A stretch of DNA of 64,000 nt. Source: Chloranthus sessilifolius (Eukaryota; Streptophyta; Magnoliopsida; Chloranthales; Chloranthaceae). Positions 1-12,671 of the stretch are shown here, piece by piece. Where the stretch lies: the NCBI GenBank assembly GCA_021018995.1, contig CM037593.1:38825810-38889809 (forward strand), written 5' to 3'. The notes under the pieces were generated by a model. The model made no database searches. It was not told where the DNA came from and saw nothing but the letters and a program-made list of their open reading frames with translations. Position 1 is the first letter of the stretch; every line of letters starts with the position of its first letter. Both the position numbers and the translations under genes were made by a program.

Positions 1-65
1 TTCTCTCAAAGGTCTATCAAGACTTAAGTTTAGGGGTGAAAAATGGTATTTTTCACTTGTCAACA
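1..65 (-). repeat. A' 3' LTR, terminal 65 bp
   Basis: Same sequence as 2717-2781, ending TCAACA at 65. The rest of this LTR and the left target duplication are outside the window. Confidence 0.85.
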
Positions 66-955
66 CACCCCCAAACCTAAGCTTTGCTAGTCCCTAAGCA
101 AAGAAAAGAATAATAATAAAAAACAAAGTAAAGAGCCACTTTTGTAGGGAGCACAGTTGCATTTAGCCTATGCAACAAGCCTTTTAAACCCCTAGGTGAT
201 CCCTAGTGGAGGAGTGAAGTCTCCTGAGGGTTTTCAGTGAAGGTACCCACAAACTTCTTCAATAAGTTAGTTAAGATCACTGCAGTTCTGTTAAAGCAAA
301 CTTTCATCCAATCAGATTATTCACACCTGCATCAGTCAGGTTGTAAGAAGATTTTCAAGAAAATATCAGTTCAAAACTAAAATTCTGCTGTAATTCCTTT
401 ATCATTCACTCAGTTGGTGTTAAAAAGTTTTTACAAGAAAAATTAATGAAAAGCTTGCCTTCTATTTGAGAATTTAGTTTTGATGTTACCCCAAATAAGT
501 TGATTTCAAACCCAACTCTCACCAGGGTTTTCACTCAACATGCAGGTAGGAGGGTTGTACTATTTCACACAACTCAAGAGCAGTTACAGCCCTCAAATAG
601 GACTATAAGCAGGAGCATATGCATTGCTTTTTAGTTCTGAATTCATTGCTCTTTTCACCATAGATTACACAAATCCTTATCTCCATGTGACAGCTCAATC
701 CATCTTTGATCAGTAAGGACTTTAACTTGGGTTGTAATGTGGCTTATGAGTGAAATTTATCAAGAATAAAAGGGTTGGAATGGAGTTAAAAATTTTAGAA
801 GTCAGTCAAGGTAAGGAGGTGGTATGGACACCTTCTTTATTTCAGCACAATTTCATCTTCTTCTTTGAATTTTCAAAGCCAAAGTGGCCATCTTTTTCTC
901 TTTCTTTTTCAAACTTCCAATGAAATGACTTCTCCCGGCAGCGGTGCCAAAAACT
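66..955 (-). mobile_element. A' interior: purine tract, 3' non-coding remnant, primer site
   Basis: The polypurine tract (minus strand, 66-80, reading AGGTTTGGGGGTG) abuts the 3' LTR. Sequence to about 930 follows the 3' non-coding region of A block by block, for example 'cccctaggtgatccctag' near 188 and near 10927. No credible reading frame is present. The interior passes almost directly from purine-tract-side sequence to the primer site, so the whole coding domain is absent. Confidence 0.8.
932..949 (-). other. A' primer-binding site (tRNA-Asp type)
   Basis: On the minus strand this reads TGGCACCGCTGCCGGGAG, close to the TGGCGCCG-TGCCGGGGA primer site typical of the Athila lineage. It begins 6 nt inside the LTR edge at 956. 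Confidence 0.8.
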
Positions 956-2781
956 TGTTGATATCCTCTTAGTGTGCTTGATTTATGTGAGTTTTGAAAA
1001 CAGATTTATAGCTGCTAAATTACAGTGGTTCTAGACTATATAAATAAATAAAGAAATATCAGCACAGTTAGAAGAGAATTAGCCTGCAAGATCAGGGCCA
1101 ATTGTAGCAAGTTTTAAAAGTAAATGAGTGAAAGATCGTCCACAGAGAATTTGTCTAAAATGTAAGACAAACCTCCAGATCTGAGCTACCAGATCTGGCT
1201 TCTTATCCTATCTAGAAAGCTGATAAGATGAGAGGTTTGAATTTATCACGTTTAACTAACTAAAAACAAAGAAAAATTTAAACTAAATGATCCAGATCCG
1301 AGTTGGGGGAGTGATTGAAACAAAGATGGAGAAGTAATATCTAAATCTGATTTGGTCTTTGAAATCTAATGAGAATAACTGCATTTCGTGAGAGGTGATC
1401 CAATCTTCATCTGGCTACAAGCACAGATGTAAGAGAGATAAATCTAATTCAAGGATTAGGCTTACACTTATGGCTATGGTCTGTCCACTTTAATGGCCAC
1501 AAACCATCCAATAGTCTTTATTCCAAATCCTTAGTTTAGAATAAGAAGCATCACTACAAATGCCGTGAGAGATTAGGTTACCAACACTAATTCTCACAGG
1601 ATTAATGAATCAAGGGAGATTGCATGAAAAATAGTAAATCTAAAGGAGTCTAATGCAATAAGGAGATCAGAGGGGACCCTTAACATGAGTCCAATTGAGA
1701 AAATACTACAAAAGAACCTTTTCAAATCCAAATTACAATTAGAGTGCAATTTAAATGACTCTTAGATTTGTAGTCTTGAATACAACTCTCTTTTGAATTC
1801 TGAAATGTCTCTGACTCTCAATTGCAAGTCAAAGTGAAGCTATTACAGGGATTTCAAACAAACTATCTGGTTTGGAAATGGGGGAATAGGAATGAAACTC
1901 AAAATCTGGATCTCCAAATTGGGCAAATGGTTCGTCTATTTATAGTTTTCTCCAAGTCCAACTCAGATGTGTTTCAACCAATCAGAGGTGCTCAGAATGT
2001 ATTGACCAATGGTGGTCGAGCACGAGGATCCAGATCTGCTCGCCAATCGAATTCTTGATTTGGTTCAACCAATCAGGTGATAGAAGCATCAATTCTGTTA
2101 TGTAATTCAAAAATCTGTTTGAGCTTCTAGAAGTTCCCGCCAAGTAATTTCATCTTTGGGTGTTCACATGGGGTGGAATATGCCTTTGGTTCGTGTTCAG
2201 AATCTTTCGGAATGTCCTTGGGTTTTAAAATGCATTGGGATGCGTGCAACAGATTACTGAATTGCCCTTGTTAAAGCTGCGAATCTCCAGAATACCTTTT
2301 CGCATGAGCTTAAGGGCCTTTTGCAAAATCGTGGCTTGAAGCTCTTTCGCAATGTTCAATCTTCTTTTCGAATTGTGTTTTCTCCTTTTAGAAAGTTCAA
2401 TCTTCTTTTCGAAGAGTTCGGATGCTCTTGAAAACTAAGCTGAGGTTTATTCCTCTTGAGTTCAGGTTCTTTCTAAACGTCTGAGTTCTTTCAAAAGAAC
2501 TCTGTATTGCATTTCTCTGTTCGAATTGTTCCCTGCTTCTCTTACAGGTCTTTGCCTCTTCCTTTTAGACTTTTCCACAGCTGATGAGGTTGTTTCTTCA
2601 CTTCCTTCCTTTGGACTGACATGGATTGTCATCTTTTTGGCACTTTTGAGCTGCTTTTATGGTTAAGCCTGTCTTTATTGTTAGCTGCAACATAGGCACT
2701 TAAAACACTTATTTAGTTCTCTCAAAGGTCTATCAAGACTTAAGTTTAGGGGTGAAAAATGATAGTTTTCACTTGTCAACA
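956..2781 (-). repeat. A' 5' LTR
   Basis: 1826 bp, plus-strand ends TGTTGATATC and CTTGTCAACA. A minus-strand TATA box (TATAAATA) lies at 1937-1944. Nothing in it looks coding. It is followed at 2782 by family B LTR sequence. Confidence 0.85.
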
Positions 2782-3339
2782 GTGATCCCCTAGCCTCCCT
2801 TCCCTACCTCTTAGCTTCAAGCCTTAAGAGTTAGAACCCCACTTACCACCATACAAAGCCTTCAGGAGCTCATCAAAGCAAGCCACGCAAGGCTCTCCTA
2901 CGGTGATACAAGGGCCCGAGGGCTCTGGCTCTCCCCTTTCTTCTCCTATCTCCTTTTGGCATTCCCTACTCTATCATTTGTGCCGTTATGCCACCGAATT
3001 TTCAGTAGGAACGGAGGGGCACAAATAGGATTGGAGGCCCATTTGGGCAAGAGGGAACCATTTCCTTGTCTTTTACATCATTTTATTTTTGGCCATAAGT
3101 AGAGACCGCGTTAAGCGGGTTGATCGGGTGCCTAACACCTTCCCGATCGATAACCGAAGCCCCTACCCAAGAGCCTTTGGTGTGGACCGGATTCAAAGTC
3201 ATATTTTTAGCACTTAGGTGCTCATAAAAATGAACTAGGTATCCCGGGACACCGAAAGCTCCCGGTGGTGACTCTATATTTTTTATCGTTAGAGAGCGCA
3301 TCGTCGCGACGAGGATCATCCCTATTCCTCGGTTGCACA
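2782..3339 (+). repeat. B3: family B LTR, 3' part
   Basis: Matches the 3' third of the B1 LTRs (36893-37427 and 51902-52460), ending GGTTGCACA at 3339. No family B primer site follows, so this is a solo LTR or the 3' LTR of a plus-strand element that starts left of the window. A' interrupts it at 2781/2782. The upstream half, where the family's palindromes lie, is not in view. Confidence 0.85.
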
Positions 3340-6300
3340 TAAATCAATAGGGCGGACCTTCAAAGGGGATCTTCACTGATCTAGGATCAATCTGGAGTCA
3401 TCCCGGGTTGAAATATGAAAATTATTGGCATGAGATTCACCACTAAGTGGACCCCATCGATTGCCCAAGCCTGTAGGCCTTGCAGTCCACAATAGAATAC
3501 TCTCAGACCCGAGAGCAAAATGGCTTGAAATAATATTTAGAAAATTCCCAAAAAATGAACTTAAATAATTAAATGGTTTCAATACCCAGTTAAAAATTTG
3601 AATCCCGACTCCCAGTATTTTAACTTTTAAGGAATTCGGAGCGCAAAGCAGCAATCTGCCCTGTTGCACCATAAATCTAAGTCTCCATGGGGCGAGGATT
3701 TAATATGCCTAAGACCCCTCGAAAAAATCTGGAATAAATCAAGGTCAAACCCAAGACTTGGGTGATAATTTCATGAAACTTATTGGCTAGAAAATATGGA
3801 ATTTCATGGCTTGAAACTGTGTCTAGTGGCACCCAGCCAGCAGCTAGAACCAAACCCTGATCGGATGGACCTAATTCCATCATGATCCTTAGAACTTTGA
3901 CCCTTAAAATATAAAAAGAAACTGAAGATAACTCTTTGAGCTTTCTAGAAATTCGCTGAGTGTGCGATTTTGATATCAACACTAAGAGTTATAGACCTAG
4001 CTTTGAGGACTAATAAATCTTGCTCGATAACCTGATAAGGTAAAATAGATCTTGGTGATCTGTCGACCATGATCAAACCTAATCATATTTTTGAGTTCCA
4101 CAGCTTGAGAAAGATCTGAATATCGATACTCTTTCACCCAATTTTTGTAGGACTCAAAAATTAGATCGGAGTTGGAAATGGCATGCGATTTACCCCAAGG
4201 TGTTCGGTACACTTGTGAAAAAATTGGTAATTTGAGAGAAATAGTCAATAGCTTGACTTTTTCCCGAAACCCATGACCCATGACCATTTGGGCAAGACCA
4301 GATCATAGTGACCACTGTGAGGTCATTGTGTAATATGATTTGGGTTGACTTGGTTAACTAAACTATTTGGCTGGATCCTTCAATGGCCCAAGAGCCGGAT
4401 ACTAATAATTTGTAAATAAAAATTTATAGAGAGCCGATAACCCAGCCCATGGCCCGATGAGCCTTAGATGAATTTCTAAAGCTATGGCCCAACCCAAAAC
4501 TTTTAAAGAAACTGATAAGGCACCCCTTTAAAATTGAATACACCCACTTAATTGAGTCTGAATACCTGGCCCAAAGACCCGGTATGGATATGTGGCTGGT
4601 ATCCTTATACCCAACTGTCGAAATAATTGAATGAGACCATAGCCCGTTGGGCCTAAGGACTAAGGTGAGTCTTTAATAAGAAAGGAGTGGATCCAAGGTC
4701 CTTATCCGAAAAACATAAATAAATAAATATTTTTTTTGACCCTCTGATGAGCTTATGAAGCTCAACTGTAAAACTGATCGAAACCTTAGGATATGACCTA
4801 AATTTGGACCGATAGGTCGGATAATTGAAATAGAGACGTGACAAACCCCTCCTAGGATACTCATATAGGATACTCACTTAAGGAATACCCATGTAGGAAT
4901 CTTCCCCAAACAAGTAAAAGGAATATTAGTTCCCCGATGAGTGGTCAAATTGTTCACTCAACTCAGGTGGTAAGAAAATTCATAGAATAATTAGAAGACA
5001 GGCACCTCGATGCCTTGAATTGCAATTAGTGATGATCGATTCTCTTTTATCAACGACAATAAATATAAGTCCCTATCGGACCCCAAACTAAGGTGACACT
5101 TAGTATAAGTGTAAACTGACGAACCCTAGGATCAAGTCTTAAAATTTGAGGACTTGGACTTCGATTTATGATTTGAACGAAATTGATTGATTTGAATGAG
5201 ATTGATTGATCTTAACAAAATTGATTAGTTGATAATAATTGATTGATTGATGGAACTGACTGATAGATATGAATCTTGATGATGTGTGATGCTTGACATT
5301 GATGATTGAAATGCTTGTGAATGCATTGAAAAATGATTGGTGAACTTTTGAAGATAAAATCATCGAAATTGATATGAAACCATGAACTGAATGGGATATG
5401 GAAGTTGAATATGAAAAACATGGAATAAAAGCAAATGGAAAAAGGTAATTAAATTACCGAATATTTGAAATTGAATATGAACCCATGAAAAAAGGGATTT
5501 CTGAACATTGAATTCTGAATATTAAAGATCAAATATTAAATATTGATTATAAATCTTAAATTGAATGTGAAACATGAAATACTGAAATTGGATACTGAAT
5601 TTGAATACTGAATATCTAATTGAATATCAAACTTTGAATGTGATAGTTATTCGAATATAAATCTTGAATATGGATTATTGATAACGAATCTTGAAAGTTG
5701 AAAGTGAAAAGATGATACTGTATCGAATTGAAAACCTCGCATAGCTAACCGTTGTTCTTGTAAACAGGCTCGTATGAGCACCTCGTATTTCAAATGAGTT
5801 ATTGAAATATCAGCTGAGGATTGAGTCTCGTTAAACCAACAGAGTTATTGATCCTTGTCTTGATTGATTGAATGGCGAAGAGTGCCAGCCTCTGCTTGCA
5901 CGACATTGGTAATCGAATATTGAATATTGGAGCATGGTTGGTGTTGGTATTGCACCGAATTAATTAAAAGAAATTAATAATAAATAATTAAGAAATGAGA
6001 TTTAATAATTTAGTAATTGACATTTAAATAAATTCATAAAATTGAATGTACCTCGTAAATCTTTGTGCATGTTAATACCTTAATTGTGCTAAATTGTCAT
6101 TTGTAAGAATATTATTTCCATGTTATAGCTGCAATGCTTATTTCATAAATATGTTATTTTCATGCTTGTAATGTGAACGCTTATCTCATGATTAATGTGG
6201 ATTGTATTTAGAATTCTTCTGATAATATTAGTGTCAATTCCTTGATGTCACGACTGCTGGAAACCTGACTTGCACTAGCACATATAGAATTTCCTTACAT

Positions 6301-7030
6301 TACTTGTACTGAAAACCACAACATAATTAAGCTTCATGACTTATGACCTTTTATGACCCAAAAATTCCAAAGGCTAGTCAGAGATAGAGGAGCTGGACGA
6401 GGAGATATCCAAGAGCGGTCAATGAGCTGATAGTTTTGAGCTCATTTTGCCTATAGAGCTACCAGTACTTGCACACGTATGACCTGCTCACACTTGGTTT
6501 TGACAGGATTTTCTCATTTCTTATGTTTTGTTTAGTATAGTACTTTTGAAAAAAATTACAAATGTATCTTTGTAACTGGACTCTTTGTAAATATTGGTTT
6601 TTAAAGTTTGAACTCTTTAGAAATATCTTATGAATTGTCTTACTTATAATTCCGCTATAAATAGGATCAATTTTACAATAAAAGTTTTGAAAATCGAATG
6701 TGCCCAATCAGGTTAACGAGAATGAGAAAATAAATGGAAAAAGAATTTAAATACACTTCCGCAATTTTGAAAAGAATTAAATACGTTTCTGCAATTATTG
6801 AAAATGAAAAGTAAGTGCTTTTTTGAAAAAGACATTTCATGATATAATTTAGAAAAAAAAATATATGGTAAAAGAGGATAGCTGGAATACAATTTATCAG
6901 GTTTGGGAAATGAATTATGGAATTGAATTAAGTTTTGGAAATAATCAAATAATTGGCAACGGTGCATTATCGCGCTAGCTCGGCTCGCGAATCACGACGG
7001 GCGAGGCCGGGGGCTGAGGGGCGTGACACA
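3340..7030 (+). repeat. Probable LTR of element C (5' part not seen)
   Basis: AT-rich stretch without credible genes, lying directly before an initiator-Met-type primer site. It ends with GGGGCGTGACACA near 7030, a common end for chromovirus-type LTRs. A plus-strand TATA box sits at 6656-6663, a plausible place for U3/R. The left edge is uncertain because the B3/A' complex abuts it, and some of this stretch could be another old repeat. At 5160-5700 it holds many degenerate 'gaatattgaat' and 'attgattgat' words, probably low-complexity drift. Confidence 0.55.
6656..6663 (+). promoter_or_regulatory. TATA box in C LTR
   Basis: TATAAATA about 370 bp before the LTR end, on the strand on which C's gag is read. 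Confidence 0.5.
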
Positions 7031-7037
7031 CCGGAGT

Positions 7038-7048
7038 TGGTATCAAAG
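7038..7048 (+). other. C primer-binding site (initiator Met tRNA type)
   Basis: TGGTATCAAAG closely matches the TGGTATCAGAG start of the primer site complementary to initiator tRNA-Met used by many Ty3/gypsy and copia elements. It follows the proposed LTR end by 7 nt. Confidence 0.7.
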
Positions 7049-7600
7049 TTGAAGGTTTGTAAAACTTCTTTTGTATTACAAATATCATTTTCAAAAAATT
7101 GCTATACTTGAAGATGAGTGTTGTCCAAAGAATTTTGAAAAACTGCACATGACACGGTTCGAGTGATTTGATCACCTAGTCTTAGATAGTATATCCTTAG
7201 AAACTCTTAACATTAGGATTGATTGATATCCCTGATTGAAGCCTATGATTGGAAGCTACTATGGTTGGAAGCTTGGCTGATGAAGCATGTCAACTTGAAC
7301 TAAATCGAAGATACATAATAACTCTTTTGATTGATTGTTGTGTGAGATCTGTATAATCTAAATAAGAAGAAAATTAAGATACCTTTCGTAGATAATATTC
7401 CTCTAGGAGTTTAGTTTATCATTATTGAGATTCTTTTGCCAGGAGAAACCTTATGTGTTCTGCTTATCCTTTAAGACGACGAACACTAGGAGAATCCGGC
7501 ATACTCCTCCAGAATCGTCAACTCCAAATCATAATGTCGAAAGAAACCCTGGTTCTGAACCCTGAGCTGGATTGTATCGGCACACAGAGCGAATGACGGT
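7049..7600 (+). other. C leader between primer site and gag
   Basis: No coding signal seen. The length and position are normal for an untranslated leader of a chromovirus-type element. Confidence 0.5.
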
Positions 7601-8143
7601 TGCGATGGTCATGAATCAGGATTGAGGATGATCAATGGTGAAGCGATTTTCAATAGATGAAGCCACCAGCATTCATGGGAACTTTTGAACCAATGGCAGC
7701 CGATAGTTGGCCAAAAAGAGTTGAAAGACTGATGAAGGTTCTTAGATGCCCTAAAACGGAATGGGTCAAATTGGCGACCTTCCTTTTCGAAGGAGAAGCC
7801 AAAAACTAGTGGCAACGATTGAAGAAGGAATCCCGGTGATGAATTCTCTATATTGAGGCCGCGATTCGTAAGCTTCTTTTATAAAACCTATTTCACGAAG
7901 GCACAACGATAGAAGACGGAAACCGAGTTCCTCAAGCTAGAGCAAGGTGCTCTGGACGTGAAATAGTACATCGTCCACTTCAATCAACTCGCTCGTTATG
8001 TGACTCGACTAGTCCAAGACAAGGAATGGAAAGCAAGAAGGTTTGAAAGGGGATTGAAGCCCAGTATCTATAACTTCGTGTCTCCTTATTCGTAACTTTG
8101 TGTATCCTTGGCAGTACTTGAGAAGGCCCTTCTGATTGAGGCC
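7601..8143 (+). pseudogene. C gag fragment (Ty3/gypsy, chromovirus-like), broken
   Basis: Gag is the structural protein that forms the element's particle. Short plus-strand blocks read PPAFMGTFEP, RVERLMKVLRCP, VKLATFLFEGEAKN and FERGLKPSIYNF. These are the usual pieces of the retrotransposon gag domain: the start of capsid, the helix before the Trp-rich segment, and the 'F..GL.P.I...V' end. The copy is broken in several places. It stops at 8143 because B2 is inserted here; the flank after B2 (63986-64000) continues the same sequence. The lineage is inferred from the primer site and gag style, not from pol, which lies beyond the window. Confidence 0.75.
8139..8143. repeat. Target-site duplication of B2, left copy (AGGCC)
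   Basis: AGGCC just left of the B2 LTR edge (TGTGCAATC at 8144) is repeated just right of the other edge at 63986-63990. The 5-bp length is standard for Ty3/gypsy integrase. Confidence 0.85.
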
Positions 8144-8301
8144 TGTGCAATCATGGGATTTTTGACAATCCTGTTACGATGATGCACTCTCTAATGAAAT
8201 ATTTAGAGTCACCACTCGGAGCTTTTGGTGTCCCGGGAAACCTAGATCAATTTTATAAGAACTAAAGTGCCACAAATATGACTTTGAATCTAGTCTACTA
8301 T
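8144..8301 (-). repeat. B2 3' LTR, distal piece (left of A)
   Basis: Aligns with 62432-62585, for example the shared block 'gcactctctaatgaaata'. The LTR continues at 24847 on the other side of element A. Confidence 0.85.
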
Positions 8302-10802
8302 TGTTGTTATTTATCCAGTGTGAAAAGAAACACAGATGGATTCAGCACATCTGAAAGAAATTAAGACCTGCAAGATACATAGCCTATTGTAGTAAGTTTT
8401 AATAAGTAAGAGTTTGTCCCACAGGAAAAATGGTCTAAAGCTCCAAGGGAGCCATCTTTAGTAGGCCCTCCAGATCTGACTATAGATTTGGCAATCCTAA
8501 ATGGAAGGGGATTTAAGGTCACTATTGTTTAAATCCTATGGTAACCTAATACCTACACTACAGAAATGGTTAAGAAGAATGATGGAGTGTGAGAAAATAA
8601 ATAGAAAAAGGGTGGGAAGTAAGCTATTAGGTACAGATCTGATGGGTTTTATAACTTAGACTCAGATCTGGTGCTATAGAAGTCTTGTCCAATGGCTACA
8701 TTATCGCCACTGAGGAGAAGGGATCCAACTCACCATTGTGCCATGATCCAATCCCTTATGGCTATAACTTGTCCACTCAAATGGTCACAGACTATCCAAT
8801 AGGGGAACCACAGTCCATAGATGAGTCAGAACATGTTTATCATTGTAGGCACTACTTCATCCAGGCTACCAGCTCAAGAATCCATAGGAACCTCAACCTC
8901 TAAAGTTCTGTGTGTGGGGCATAGGCCTGCATATGTGCACTAGCTTGGACACATAGGACCAACAAGAGTTCGAGTACTAGCTTTAGATCTAACTGTTCAC
9001 TGCTTTAGAGAGACAGCAGTGATCCAGTCACAAGCCTACAATCTCTACAGCCAGATCAGATCTGCCATTTGATGGTGGGTCTATACAAATACATGGGAGT
9101 CTGTCTCTGCACAATCTCTCACAGGGCTACAAGCACAAGTGCAGAGAAGAAGAATCTATCTTAGATCTGTGAATTGGCATCACCCTAGGGCTATAACCTG
9201 TCCACTTAAATGGCCACAGACTATCCACAAAGACTATCATCCTCACAAAGGTCTAAGACAGAACAAGTAGATTACTGCCACCACCATGTTCACAAGGCTA
9301 CCAGCTCAAGCTCCCATGGGGATTCAGATTTAGTGGATCCTGTGGTGGGGCATAGGCCTACATATGTGCACTAGCCTGGACACATAGGTCACTTGGATCT
9401 GAGTAAATCCTTATAAATAATCCTCCATAGCTTATAATACAACTTAGCGATGGAGGATCTCAAGGCAGCAGCCTTGTACAGAACAACCCTCAAACACCAA
9501 TCTCATACATGTATAACATCCTATTATAAAACTTCATTAAAACTATTCCAAACAGACATACAAAGGCATAGCCAGCAAGTGCTGGGCTATGGAGAGAAGA
9601 AAAAAGAAAAAGATGCTGCCTAAACCCTAACCTTAGCCTACTGGAACTCTACAGCCAATTCAAGAAGATAGGAGGAATTCAACCCTCACCTCGCTTTTTA
9701 AACCTAAACTAGGCTTAGGCTTATATAGTAGTCGGCTGTGGGAGCATTAAGGTTAGGAAAACCTTAATTTTAACGATGCAAACATGGCCCATTTCTGTTC
9801 CTTAGATGCCTCGGGGTGTGTGCACAAAGATTGGAGCATTAGAGTGCGTGCCCTAGTTGCTGGATGTTCCTAGACTGCCCTTGCAGAAGTGGGGGAAAGT
9901 TAAGATCCTGAGCCTCGCTAGGTAGCAACGGTTTCCAGGTCTTGTCGCATGATAGAGTGGTCATCGCGGGATTGAATTGCCTTGAAGCTCCTGCAGTCGT
10001 GGGATAGATAGTTTGGGCATCGTGGGAATGCTCTAGTCGTCACGGGATTGCTTTGGTCGTCGCTGGATTCACGCGCGCAGTTCGTTCCTTAGTGAATCTT
10101 ACGGGGATCTCCGCGAAGAAGCAATCTACATTGGCCTCTGGATTACGTGAGCAGTGCCCTGAAGATCTGCATCCCGCGGCCACTACGCGACTGCTGTGCG
10201 TAGAAGTGCCTGGAGCTCTCTCTCCTCAGCTTGATTGAGTGAATCACGCGAGGATTAATTGCTCCTCTCTTGAGCTGCGTGAGACTGCTCGAGCGCTTAC
10301 AACTGACCCTCACGAGAACTGTGCGAAGTCTGCTTCTCAAGCCCTTCTGTCATTAATCTGTGCGAGAACAACGCGAGCAATTGGTGTGATGCCTTGAGAA
10401 ACTCGCGACAACTGCGCGAAGCATTTTTCTCTGAATCACTTGAACCTTGCGACATCTGTGCGAGGCTCATTTCTTGACTTATTGCTGCTGTGCTTTGCCT
10501 ATGCTGCAACCAAGTTCTCTGTTTGGGTCCAACATCCTTTCTTCTGAGGAACTTCTGGGGCCCACTTGGGCATTCAATGTGTACATCCAGGTGTGTTCTA
10601 TCTTGGTGTTTCTTTCCTCTGTGAATGGGTTACTAGTTGCTTGGAGTTCTAGTGCAAAAGTAGGCTTCTTAGCACGGTTAGGGCCTTATTTGCAGCTGCT
10701 GCTTATTACCTACAAAATGGTCTTAACACATATTTATTAAATGACTAAGGGTCTAACAGAGGTTAAGTTAAGGGGAGAAAAGTGGTACTCTTCAGGTCTT
10801 AA
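8302..10802 (-). repeat. A 3' LTR
   Basis: 2501 bp, paired with 22465-24846. Ends are TGTTGTTATT and GGTCTTAACA. The minus-strand TATA box lies at 9721-9728. The block 10040-10480 is unusually rich in GCGA/CGCG words compared with its surroundings. Confidence 0.9.
9721..9728 (-). promoter_or_regulatory. TATA box in A 3' LTR
   Basis: CTATATAA on the minus strand; the aligned site in the other LTR is at 23887-23894 (CCATATAA). Confidence 0.5.
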
Positions 10803-12660
10803 CACACCCCCAAACCTAATCTTTACTAGTCCCTTAGCAAAGCTTTAACTAAACATCTACACCTTAATTAAATGCCACTTTCGTAGGGATCACGAGTACA
10901 TTTAGCATATGTACCAAGCCTTTTAAACCCCTAGGTGATCCCTAGTGGAGGAGTGAAGTCTCCTGAGGGTTTTCAGTGAAGATACCCACAAACTTCACTA
11001 TTAAAATAGTTAAAAGTGGTGCAGTCAATGACAAAACAAATTTCAATGAATAAAGCATCAATCCACATTTCTTTAGAATTAAGAGGAAATTGCAGTAGTA
11101 ATGCAGGTCATTTAAATCTCAAAATTTTTTTAGCATATGTTTGCATTTCCACCAATCATTTTTCATTAGAAATTCAATGTGCACATATCAGTACCAAGCT
11201 TGCCTTAAATTCAAAAATCAGGTTGGATACAACCCCAATGAAGTTACAAGTTAAACCCAATTCTCACTAGGGCTATCTCTCAACAATGAAGATCTAGGGG
11301 TGTTCATATTTAAAGCAGCGCAAGAGCAGTTACAGACCCCAAATGGGCCTGCAAGCATGAGCATAGGTAAAGCTTCTAATTTCTGACATCCTCATGACTT
11401 TTCACCATAGATTAGACACTCCCTCATCTCCACCTGACACCTCATTTCTCTTAGGATCAACAAGGTCTTTTGATGGGTTGTAATGTGGCTTATGGGTGAG
11501 GTTTGTAAAGAATAAAAGGATAGAATGAATCAAAATTGAGAAATCAGCAGGATAGGAAGTGACTCATGACTTCACAATCTTCATTTCAGCACTACTTCAT
11601 CTTCCTTGACATTTTTTTCGGATTCAAAGTGGCCAACTTCTTCTCTTCTTTTCAATTTTTTATATGAAGAACTTCTTTTGGCTTCTCTTTCTTTTTCTCT
11701 TTATATTATTATTTTAAATTATTTATTTATTTATTATTATTATTTTTTTTTATGATGAATTGCCACATATATACAACTGCTACACTATTGTTTACAATTT
11801 GCTCTTTCTCTCCTTCCACCAAATGTTGAACCCCTCTCACTACCTTCAACTGCATCTCCTTTACCTTCTGAATTCTCAGAGTGAGGGTCAGGTTGAATCA
11901 GGTCATGAGGTTAAGGTGCAAGTACTCTGATGTTTGTTGAAGAAAAATAGGATTTTCAAGGCTCAAAGAGTGTAAGCAAAAGGGCAGATTTAAAAGGTTG
12001 GGTTTTTAGGCTAAAACTATCCAAATGAGGGCCTTGAATCATTTCCTTAGTGTCATGAGTACTGTCAACCAGTTTTGATTTGGAGGTGCCTAACTTCTAG
12101 TAAAAAGTGCTGAGTCAATCAAACCTTAGAGCAGAAAAAATACCAAAAACACTCTTCAACTGAAATTGATGGGCCCAAACCTCACTAGATATGGTCCTCT
12201 TTTTAACTCATGGAGTGTATTTTCACCTTTTTCTCTCCTCTTAGGTTTACTAGGTACTAATTTAAAATTTCTGATGTTAGCTTCATGGTGGTGCTAAGAT
12301 TTTAAAATTTTCAATTTCGAAATGTCTGCAAAAATTTTTAATTTCCCACAAATTTCCTCATTGCAGCAAGTTAGGTGGAAATTGACTTTATTCATCCCAA
12401 TTACACCAGCACTACTGCACTAAAGTTAACTATTCTATTGGCAGACCTATCCTGCCACACTCCCAAACCATGAGGAGCAGTGCCCTCATTGGTTCAAAGG
12501 TCAGAAAGTGGAGGGTAATAGTCATGAAGAAGGATTAAATATACACAGACAATATACAGAAAGCAATATAAAAAAAAAATATTCTATTATCTTAGAAAGA
12601 AATTATACAATTGGAATTACAAGTACAAGAAAAGAAGTGTAAAGGAAAGAAAAGCCTAAC
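10803..12660 (-). other. A 3' non-coding region with polypurine tract
   Basis: The purine tract (minus strand, AGGTTTGGGGGTG, about 10803-10817) abuts the 3' LTR. The rest has no credible gene. It contains a (TTA/TAT)-rich stretch near 11700-11755. Sequence 10803-11700 is the part retained as the interior of A'. Confidence 0.7.
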
Positions 12661-12671
12661 TACAATCTAGT

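Larger units (their letters stand above)
1..2781 (-). mobile_element. A': non-autonomous Athila-like LTR element (cut by window edge)
   Basis: Minus-strand LTR element made of a complete 1.83 kb LTR (956-2781), a very short interior (66-955) and the last 65 bp of the other LTR (1-65). The 65-bp end matches 2717-2781 with about two differences. The LTR ends are TGTTGA and TCAACA. The interior holds an Athila-type primer site and a purine tract but no gag or pol, and it aligns along most of its length with the 3' non-coding region of element A (10803-11700). I infer a deletion derivative moved by proteins of a full-length relative. It lies inside a family B LTR whose sequence resumes at 2782. 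Confidence 0.85.

Noticed and set aside
1822-2058. 78-codon frame in A' LTR
   Set aside because: Lies inside an LTR, no recognisable features, expected by chance.
2782-3339. Left target duplication and full structure of B3
   Set aside because: Its other half lies beyond A' and the window edge, so solo LTR versus complete element cannot be decided.
5166-5421. Ile/Ser/Asn-rich minus-strand frames in the AT-rich C LTR
   Set aside because: Low-complexity 'attgatt' repeats read as protein; no evidence of a gene.
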